Part shown: piece after piece, positions 1 to 4,035 of the stretch
Position numbering within the stretch: the first letter of the stretch is position 1
Layout: each line of letters opens with the position of its first letter
Assembly (NCBI GenBank): GCA_002779055.1
Contig: PEXM01000061.1
Location: forward strand, 1-7,243
DNA length: 7,243 nucleotides
Source of the DNA: Elusimicrobia bacterium CG08_land_8_20_14_0_20_44_26
Lineage (GTDB): Bacteria; CG03
Direction of reading: 5' to 3'
Translations under genes and position numbers: made by a program
Notes under the pieces: generated by a model
What the model was told of the DNA's origin: nothing
Databases searched by the model: none
What the model saw: only the letters and a program-made list of their open reading frames with translations

Positions 1-184
1 AACCGCTTTTGAGCGCTTCTCTGACAAGTTCTTCGGTTATCAAAATTGAGGACTCTTTTCTTACACCCAAATTACGCAGATAATCGCCTGCGAAAAAGCC
101 CTTCTTTATTTTCCTTCCGCGGGGAACGTATTTAAGCAGTTCGTCGGCAATTATATTCCGTATTCTTTCTTCAACGAAATCCAT
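1..184 (-). CDS. Unidentified protein, N-terminal part only (runs off the left edge)
   Basis: The frame opens at an ATG (184-182), 18 bases after the BMC-H stop, and stays open to the window edge, giving 61 residues. The first 20 or so residues (MDFVEERIRNIIADELLKYV) look like an amphipathic helix with hydrophobic residues at 3, 4, 8, 11, 12, 16, 17 and 20. They are followed by a basic stretch (PRGRKIKKG) and then ILITEELVREALKSG. A short N-terminal amphipathic helix is the usual form of a BMC encapsulation peptide, so a cargo protein is plausible. The second segment resembles the short 'xTEexVrxAlkxG' stretches I recall in BMC-associated proteins, but that is a loose resemblance. No catalytic domain is visible and I cannot name the product. 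No clear Shine-Dalgarno sequence precedes the ATG, so translation may depend on coupling to BMC-H. That the frame is a gene is fairly sure; its function is open. Confidence 0.7.
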   Translation of the reverse strand, partial: MDFVEERIRNIIADELLKYVPRGRKIKKGFFAGDYLRNLGVRKESSILITEELVREALKSG

Positions 185-202
185 TTGCTTTAACGAAAAT
201 AT

Positions 203-484
203 TTATTTTTGTCCCTGCGGAAGTATGGACTCAAGTTGCTCGTCGGGAGCCGGTATTACATGGACGGAAAGAAGCTCTCCCACCCTCTGAGCGGCGGCGC
301 TTCCCGCTTCAACCGCGGCTCTCACGGCTCCGACTTCTCCTCTCACAAAACTCGTCACATAACCGCCGCCGATTTTCTCATAACCCGACAGAGTCACTTT
401 TGCGGCTTTGACCATGGCGTCCGTCGCCTCAATCATACCAACAAGACCTTTTGTTTCAATCATTCCAAGAGCCATTCTAGACAT
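203..484 (-). CDS. BMC-H hexameric shell protein (PduA/EutM/CcmK type)
   Basis: This 93-residue single-domain BMC protein forms the hexameric tiles of the compartment facets. The family signature spans the whole chain: ALGMIETKG at residues 5-13, the DAMVKAAKV helix at 22-30, the pore loop KIGGGY at 37-42, [11 protein letters not shown] after it, and [16 protein letters not shown] near the end. The length is normal for the family. The frame is open further upstream, but the ATG at 484-482 is chosen because a strong GAGGAGG lies five bases before it and it gives the usual short N-terminus. The pore loop reads G-G-G-Y where PduA has G-S-G-L, so the pore is lined differently. It follows deoC with only an inverted repeat between. 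It is the only BMC-H in the window; others may lie to the left. The family call is very sure; transported metabolites are not known. Confidence 0.97.
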   Translation of the reverse strand: MSRMALGMIETKGLVGMIEATDAMVKAAKVTLSGYEKIGGGYVTSFVRGEVGAVRAAVEAGSAAAQRVGELLSVHVIPAPDEQLESILPQGQK

Positions 485-489
485 TTCAT

Positions 490-496
490 CCTCCTC
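490..496 (-). promoter_or_regulatory. Ribosome binding site of the BMC-H gene
   Basis: The minus strand reads GAGGAGG five bases before the ATG at 484-482. It is among the strongest Shine-Dalgarno matches in the window, as expected for an abundant shell protein, and it decides the start over the upstream in-frame codons. It lies just downstream of the inverted repeat, so a hairpin there would end about seven bases before it. Confidence 0.85.
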
Positions 497-503
497 AATA
501 ATC

Positions 504-560
504 AATAGGGACGGTTCCTATTGAACACATTTGTGCAAAGTAATAGGAACCGTCCCTATT
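504..560. repeat. Perfect 19-bp inverted repeat (REP-like palindromic element)
   Basis: Arm one, AATAGGGACGGTTCCTATT (504-522), is the exact reverse complement of arm two at 542-560, with a 19-base spacer. Each arm is itself bounded by AATAGG and CCTATT, and the spacer holds a small CACA-TT-TGTG palindrome (526-535). The element fills nearly all of the deoC to BMC-H gap, starting four bases after the deoC stop. No T-run follows the stem on either strand, so it is not a standard intrinsic terminator. Elements containing GGGACGGTTCCTATT-like arms recur, as I recall, in many environmental genomes and resemble the REP sequences mobilised by IS200-like REP-associated transposases; that link is from memory. 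A transcript could fold into a 19-bp stem, which may protect the upstream mRNA or reduce flow into BMC-H. Confidence 0.9.
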
Positions 561-564
561 ACAC

Positions 565-1596
565 TCAATATCCTTTCGCCTGCGATTTCTCCCCTGTAAC
601 AATCTCCACGGAGGCCGAGGCGCCTATTCTTGTGGCGCCCGCCGCCTTCATAGCCCTCGCCTCTTCAAGCGTGTGAACGCCGCCCGCCGCCTTAATGCCC
701 ATTAAAGGACCGACGACGCTACGCATAAGTTTTACATCGTCAATCGTCGCTCCGCCCGTTGAAAAACCGGTTGACGTTTTCACATAATCGGCGCCGGCTT
801 CTTTCACCAGTTCGCACGCTTTTATTTTTTCCTCTTTTGTCAAAAGAGCCGTCTCTATGATAACTTTCAGAATGTGCCCTTTTGTCGCTTCCCTGACAGC
901 TTTTATGTCGTCCAGCACAAGAGAGTAATTGCCGCTTTTCAGGGCTCCTACATTAATAACCATATCAATTTCATCCGCGCCGCCGGCTATGGCGTCTCTT
1001 GCTTCAATCGCTTTCGTCGTTGACGTTGTGGCGCCAAGCGGAAAACCTATAACGGTTGTGACGCGCACGGGAGTGCCTTTAAGAAGACCGCTCGCGAAGG
1101 AAACATACGAGGGATTTATGCAAACCGAAGCAAAATTATACTTCTTCGCTTCGTCGCACACCTTCCCGATTTGCTCCTGTGTCACATTTGCTTTGAGAAT
1201 GGTGTGGTCTATCATATGGGCGATTTCGGAATCAAATCCGATGCCGCCTAAATTCGCCGCAGTAATTCTGCTCGCACCTGCATTGCGGAGCGCCTTTACG
1301 TCTTCCGGTCTTTTTGCCACACACCGCATACATTCTAAGCATTCTCCCGATTCAAGCAGAGAACATTTTTCGGATGATTTCTGATTTTTATTCTGAACCG
1401 GAAAATAAGAGGAAGAAAAAACTTTTCCCGCCGTCCCGATTGTAACGCGCGAAGTTCCTGCTGGAACCGGCTTTCCCGAGGTGCCTGTCGTCACTTTTGA
1501 GGTATCGGGAGCCGCCCCGCCCGACCCTAAATGCTCCTTTCTTTCCATTTCTTCCAGCACTTTCCTTACAATTTTTTCAATTTCATTTTTATCCAT
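565..1596 (-). CDS. deoC: BMC-targeted deoxyribose-phosphate aldolase (DeoC family, class I)
   Basis: The canonical reaction is cleavage of 2-deoxyribose-5-phosphate to acetaldehyde and glyceraldehyde-3-phosphate. The 343 residues form three parts. Residues 1-22 ([20 protein letters not shown]...) are an amphipathic helix typical of BMC encapsulation peptides. Residues 23-95 are a Gly/Thr/Ser linker with an imperfect internal repeat ([11 protein letters not shown], then [11 protein letters not shown]) and a cysteine cluster C78, C86, C89, C92. Residues from about 125 on are the aldolase barrel: IDHTILK near 129-135, DEIDMV with D211, VKTSTGF with the Schiff-base lysine K273, and GIKAAGGV with K302, matching E. 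coli D102, K167 and K201. All catalytic residues are therefore present. E. coli DeoC has about 260 residues, so the extra length is the N-terminal extension. AAGGAG six bases before the ATG sets the start and overlaps the stop of BMC-P 2. Family and targeting are sure; the true substrate is not. Confidence 0.96.
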   Translation of the reverse strand: MDKNEIEKIVRKVLEEMERKEHLGSGGAAPDTSKVTTGTSGKPVPAGTSRVTIGTAGKVFSSSYFPVQNKNQKSSEKCSLLESGECLECMRCVAKRPEDVKALRNAGASRITAANLGGIGFDSEIAHMIDHTILKANVTQEQIGKVCDEAKKYNFASVCINPSYVSFASGLLKGTPVRVTTVIGFPLGATTSTTKAIEARDAIAGGADEIDMVINVGALKSGNYSLVLDDIKAVREATKGHILKVIIETALLTKEEKIKACELVKEAGADYVKTSTGFSTGGATIDDVKLMRSVVGPLMGIKAAGGVHTLEEARAMKAAGATRIGASASVEIVTGEKSQAKGY

Positions 1597-1606
1597 ACGA
1601 CACTCC

Positions 1607-1888
1607 TTAAAATTTTCCCGAAATTGTCAACTCATCTATTATTCCGCAGACGACCGTCCTTATGCCGGCGACGGGATTTTCAAGCATTCCTCTTGCGGAA
1701 TTACCTTCGTCATTTACCAAAACCGTATCGTCTTGCCCCGCATCAACAAGATCGACTGCCATCACAATCTGACCTTTTTTTTCAGATGTTTCTATGTCAA
1801 TTGGCTGAACGAGCAGAAGTTTCTTGCCGTGAAGGCACGCGTGCTTTCTCGTCGCCCAGACCTTCCCCACAACTTTACAAATTTTCAT
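1607..1888 (-). CDS. BMC-P pentameric vertex protein 2 (EutN/CcmL family), divergent
   Basis: This 93-residue protein is a BMC-P (PF03319) member; such pentamers cap the vertices of the shell. It opens with the family pattern [31 protein letters not shown] written here in two pieces: [11 protein letters not shown] at 5-15 and [11 protein letters not shown] at 21-31. It continues with [17 protein letters not shown] and ends with [11 protein letters not shown]. The usual glycine-rich GAGxGE loop is replaced by DAGQDD, so it differs clearly from the other vertex protein at 2154-2453. The ATG at 1888-1886 overlaps the stop of the repeat-derived frame upstream (ATGA). Only a weak AGG sits two bases before it, so translation may depend on coupling. 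DeoC starts ten bases after its stop. Having two different BMC-P genes is common in BMC loci. The family call is sure; whether it makes homopentamers is unknown. Confidence 0.93.
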   Translation of the reverse strand: MKICKVVGKVWATRKHACLHGKKLLLVQPIDIETSEKKGQIVMAVDLVDAGQDDTVLVNDEGNSARGMLENPVAGIRTVVCGIIDELTISGKF

Positions 1889-1914
1889 AACCTGTCACTC
1901 TTCTCTTTCCTCAT

Positions 1915-2150
1915 ACTTCCCCCTTTGTAAAAGGATTTCCCCTCTTTGAAAAAGAGGGGCCAGGGGAGATTTGTAGGGAGTAAGAGGGGATTTCGGTTCT
2001 CCCCTTTGGAAAAGGGGAACTTCCCCCTTTGAAAAAGGGATTCTCCCCTTTGTAAAAGGGGAGTTAGAGGGGATTTGAGAGGGGCCAGGGGAGATTTGTC
2101 CGGAGTCAGAGGGGATTTGGGATTGAGGGGGATTTCTCTTCCATCTTCCA
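1915..2150. repeat. Block of hairpin and direct repeats between the two BMC-P genes
   Basis: At least five short hairpins follow the pattern CCCCTTT-NNN-AAAGGGG: 1922-1934, 1939-1959 (perfect 9-bp stem), 2000-2018 (8 bp), 2025-2039 (6 bp) and 2043-2063 (perfect 9-bp stem). A 41-base direct repeat occurs at 1953-1993 and 2078-2118 with three mismatches. The right end has a 7-base tandem repeat (CTTCCAT unit, 2138-2157). The block keeps one minus-strand frame open from 2157 to 1885. Its translation (SPLTPLLQRGE, PLFFKEGK and the like) is typical of spurious products of this widespread repeat family, so I do not call it a gene. Related but shorter repeats recur at 3371-3421. The plus strand has several closely spaced GGGG runs. 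Confidence 0.93.
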
Positions 2151-2153
2151 TCT

Positions 2154-2453
2154 TCATAACTCTTCCCTCATTAAATCAACGCCGTCTATGATGCCCATTA
2201 CCGTCGCATCAACTGGCGGCATCTCGGAAAGTTCCTGTTTATCTCCCGAAAGCCACGAAAAACAAGCTTCTCTCGCTTTAACATAAAAAACAAACTCGCC
2301 GCTTCCCGCCCCGACGCCGTCGGCGGCGACAATTGGATTACCGTCAGGATTCCCCTTCCAGTCGGTCGGCTGGAGAAGAAGAAGTTTTATTCCTTTCAAC
2401 GTCGGCCATTTTGCGGTAGCCACGACTCTGCCTATCACTTTTGCCGGTAACAC
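2154..2453 (-). CDS. BMC-P pentameric vertex protein 1 (EutN/CcmL family)
   Basis: This 99-residue BMC-P protein should form pentamers at the shell vertices. The family pattern is complete: KVIGRVVATAKWPTLKG at residues 5-21, KLLLLQPTDWKG at 23-34, PIVAADGVGAGSGEFVFYV near 40-58, and VDATVMGIIDGVDL near the C-terminus. The glycine-rich GAGSGE loop is intact, unlike in the second BMC-P. The start is a GTG at 2453-2451, preceded by GAGAGG with a six-base spacer, and it overlaps the 3' end of the RpiB gene by 19 bases. The stop TGA (2156-2154) shares ATGA with the open frame in the repeat block. The tight overlap with RpiB puts it firmly in the operon. The overlap and GTG start could keep expression low, as fits a vertex protein needed in few copies; that is inference. 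Confidence 0.95.
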   Translation of the reverse strand: MLPAKVIGRVVATAKWPTLKGIKLLLLQPTDWKGNPDGNPIVAADGVGAGSGEFVFYVKAREACFSWLSGDKQELSEMPPVDATVMGIIDGVDLMREEL

Positions 2454-2899
2454 TTTTCGCCTCTCGTTATTTTTTCTACACGCCTTTTGTGTCTGCCGGT
2501 AGGGACAGATGCTAAAAGCCAGACGTCTATTCTTTCTTTAATATCTTCAATTTTCATAAATTTCGCTCCGAAAGAGATGACATTACAGCCCGTATCTTCC
2601 GCGGCAAGACGCGCTGTTTCCTTGTTATACGCGACTGCCGCTCTGATGCCGCGGACTTTATTGGCGACGATATTAACGCCGTTGCCCGAACCGCAGATAA
2701 AAATGCCCTTATCCAGATCCCCTTTCGCTACGGCTTGCGCGGCAGGAAAAACAAAGTCGGGGTAATCACAGGATTCTTTACTGAAGCATCCAAAGTCCTT
2801 CACTTCGTAACCTTTTCCCGCAAGATATTTTTTTATCTCTTCTTTCGCGGCAAAACCCGCGTGGTCGCTGGCAACCGCAATTTTTACAAATTTACTCAC
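2435..2899 (-). CDS. rpiB: RpiB/LacAB-family sugar-phosphate isomerase, paralogue 2 (LacB-like site)
   Basis: This family (PF02502) includes ribose-5-phosphate isomerase B, allose-6-phosphate isomerase and the galactose-6-phosphate isomerase subunits LacA and LacB. The 154-residue protein has VASDHAG at 9-15 (D12, H13), SCDYPDF at 43-49, GIFICGSGNG at 65-74 and GRHKRRVEKI at 135-144. Against E. coli RpiB, the catalytic Cys66 is kept (C69), Thr68 is Ser71, and the phosphate arginines R133 and R137 are kept (R136, R140). His99 is replaced by Asp (D102), and Asn100 by Thr (T103). The start is a GTG at 2899-2897, two bases after the stop of paralogue 1, without a good Shine-Dalgarno sequence, so translational coupling is likely. 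Its 3' end overlaps BMC-P 1 by 19 bases. No encapsulation helix is visible. The family call is sure; the substrate is unknown, and it may work only with paralogue 1. Confidence 0.94.
   Translation of the reverse strand: MSKFVKIAVASDHAGFAAKEEIKKYLAGKGYEVKDFGCFSKESCDYPDFVFPAAQAVAKGDLDKGIFICGSGNGVNIVANKVRGIRAAVAYNKETARLAAEDTGCNVISFGAKFMKIEDIKERIDVWLLASVPTGRHKRRVEKITRGEKCYRQK
2460..2465 (-). promoter_or_regulatory. Ribosome binding site of BMC-P 1, inside the RpiB gene
   Basis: The minus strand reads GAGAGG, then CGAAAA, then the GTG start at 2453. The site lies within the last codons of the RpiB frame. It supports the GTG start over any downstream codon and therefore the 19-base gene overlap. 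Confidence 0.7.
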
Positions 2900-2901
2900 T
2901 T

Positions 2902-3351
2902 TTATTTAAAATATTTCTTCTCAATTTCCGCTATTTTATCAAGTCGCCTCTGGTGACGTTCGCCCCCGAAGGGCGTTTTAATGTAAGCGTCCACTATTTT
3001 TTCCGCCAGAAGTTCTCCGAGCATTTTCCCACCCAAACAGAGAATATTCGCGTCGTCATGCTCTGAAGCAAAAGCGCCCGTCGCCTCATTATACGCGCAC
3101 ACTGCCCTTATTCCTTTTATCTTGTTAGCGGCGAGAGTCATTCCTCCGCCTGTGCCGTCAATGAGAATGGCCTTATCGTATTTTTTATCTTTCATCGCTT
3201 CCCCCACAAGAAAAGCTATGTCGGGATAATCAACCGAATCTTCCGAATAACATCCAAAATCAACGACGGTGTGTCCGTTTTTCTGCAAATATTTTTTCAA
3301 ATGCTCCTTGAGCTTATAACCCCCGTGGTCGGAACCTATCGCAATATTCAT
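2902..3351 (-). CDS. rpiB: RpiB/LacAB-family sugar-phosphate isomerase, paralogue 1 (LacA-like site)
   Basis: This 149-residue PF02502 protein begins MNIAIGSDHGGYKLKEHL and carries D8, H9, VDYPDIA at 40-46, AILIDGTGGG at 61-70, SEHDDAN at 96-102 and GERHQRRLDKI at 130-140. Compared with E. coli RpiB, His99 (H98) and both phosphate arginines (R132, R136) are kept. The catalytic Cys66 is replaced by aspartate (D65), and Asn100 by D99. This is the mirror image of the losses in paralogue 2. The frame is open 14 codons further upstream, but that extension reads through palindromic repeat sequence. The ATG at 3351 is preceded by GGGAGGAG five bases away and gives the normal family N-terminus. Paralogue 2 starts two bases after its stop. 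Without the cysteine, stand-alone aldose-ketose isomerase activity is doubtful, although some actinobacterial RpiB enzymes use a glutamate elsewhere in the site. The family call is sure. Confidence 0.94.
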   Translation of the reverse strand: MNIAIGSDHGGYKLKEHLKKYLQKNGHTVVDFGCYSEDSVDYPDIAFLVGEAMKDKKYDKAILIDGTGGGMTLAANKIKGIRAVCAYNEATGAFASEHDDANILCLGGKMLGELLAEKIVDAYIKTPFGGERHQRRLDKIAEIEKKYFK

Positions 3352-3356
3352 AACGT

Positions 3357-3364
3357 CTCCTCCC
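3357..3364 (-). promoter_or_regulatory. Ribosome binding site of RpiB paralogue 1
   Basis: The minus strand reads GGGAGGAG, then five bases, then the ATG at 3351-3349. It fixes the start inside the longer open frame and sits directly downstream of the 3371-3421 palindromic repeat, so repeat folding could affect access to it. Confidence 0.85.
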
Positions 3365-3370
3365 GGAAAT

Positions 3371-3421
3371 CTCCCTCTTTCCCTCTTTTTCAAAGGGGGA
3401 TGAAAGGGGGTTTATTCCCCC
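3371..3421. repeat. Short palindromic repeat between BMC-T and RpiB genes
   Basis: Two hairpins stand side by side: CCCTCTTT (3381-3388) against AAAGGGGG (3392-3399), with one G-T pair, and GGGGG (3406-3410) against CCCCC (3417-3421). The motif matches the CCCCTTT...AAAGGGG units at 1915-2150, so this looks like a shorter copy of the same family. It lies in the 114-base gap 3352-3465, the longest stretch without a coding frame that I accept inside the operon apart from the repeat block. The rest of the gap (3422-3465) is AT-rich with no recognisable promoter or terminator. Confidence 0.8.
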
Positions 3422-3465
3422 TCTAATCTGTGAATAACTTTTCATATTTTTTTTGACATTATCAA

Positions 3466-4014
3466 TTAAAACACGACTTTTTTCATATCCTCATGCGCAT
3501 GAGGTATAACCATTTTGTGGACGATTATTCCGTTTCCCTCGATGGCTTTGCAGGCGGCGGTAACGGCAGTCTTCACCGCCCCGACTTCGCCGGTAAGAGT
3601 AAAAAAACTTTTTCCACCGATACCCATAGCCAGCCGCACCTCGATAAGTTCAACAGACGCTTTTTTTCTTGCCGCGTCGGATGCGACAATGCACGATGCG
3701 ACAGTCATCGTCTCGACCGACCCGAGAGCGTCAATTTCTTTTACATCCGTTATGCCTCTGATGGCGCGTATGACATCCCCGTGCACATTGGGTATTAGCA
3801 GAGTGTCCACGAGAAATTCTCCCGCGATGTCTATGCCTTTATCAATGCTGCTCTGCACATCGGAAAGCATTCCGGTAACGAGTATTATGAATTTCCCCGG
3901 ACAGACGGGATGCGCCTCCACAAGTTCCACCCCCGCGACTTTAATCATGCTGTCCGTGACTTCAAAGCCGCTCGACACAGAGTTTAGTTCTATCAGACCT
4001 ATTGCCGATTGCAT
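3466..4014 (-). CDS. pduT: BMC-T trimeric shell protein with Fe-S pore cysteine (PduT-like)
   Basis: The 182-residue protein has two BMC domains in tandem and should form pseudohexameric trimers. Domain 1 starts SAIGLIELNSVSSGFEVTD, with HPVCPGKF at 35-42. Domain 2 starts ALGSVETMTVASCIVASD, with AMGIGGKSFFTLTG as its pore loop and MVIPHAHEDM near the end. Cys38 in the CPGKF motif matches the PduT cysteine whose three copies bind one [4Fe-4S] cluster in the trimer pore. The overall match to PduT, as I recall it, runs the full length. The ATG at 4014 follows AGAGG with a six-base spacer. The gene starts 21 bases after the PduS-like gene, repeating the functional PduS-PduT pairing of the pdu system. 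The expected role is to pass electrons between the lumen and an outside acceptor through the shell. The cluster itself is inferred from the motif. Confidence 0.95.
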   Translation of the reverse strand: MQSAIGLIELNSVSSGFEVTDSMIKVAGVELVEAHPVCPGKFIILVTGMLSDVQSSIDKGIDIAGEFLVDTLLIPNVHGDVIRAIRGITDVKEIDALGSVETMTVASCIVASDAARKKASVELIEVRLAMGIGGKSFFTLTGEVGAVKTAVTAACKAIEGNGIIVHKMVIPHAHEDMKKVVF

Positions 4015-4035
4015 ACATCACCTCTCTTCACTAAT

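Noticed and set aside
485..505. Upstream in-frame start of BMC-H (MIIEEDE...)
   Set aside because: It would encode the Shine-Dalgarno sequence and part of the inverted repeat as protein; the ATG at 484 has an ideal ribosome binding site.
504..560. Rho-independent terminator after deoC
   Set aside because: The stem is strong but no T-run follows on the minus strand, and BMC-H clearly belongs to the same set of genes.
929..1384. Plus-strand open frames opposite deoC, PduS, BMC-T and others
   Set aside because: They are complements of strongly conserved minus-strand genes, have no recognisable domains and no consistent ribosome binding sites.
1915..2150. CRISPR array
   Set aside because: The units are short hairpins of unequal length and spacing, without constant repeats of 25-40 bases separated by unique spacers.
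1885..2157. A 90-residue minus-strand frame as a protein-coding gene
   Set aside because: It consists of hairpin and direct repeats; the translation (PLTPLLQRGE, FFKEGK motifs) is the known spurious product of such repeats. It may still matter for translational coupling, as noted in the findings.
3422..3465. Promoter or terminator in the AT-rich gap between BMC-T and RpiB
   Set aside because: No paired -35 and -10 boxes and no stem followed by a T-run on the minus strand could be supported.
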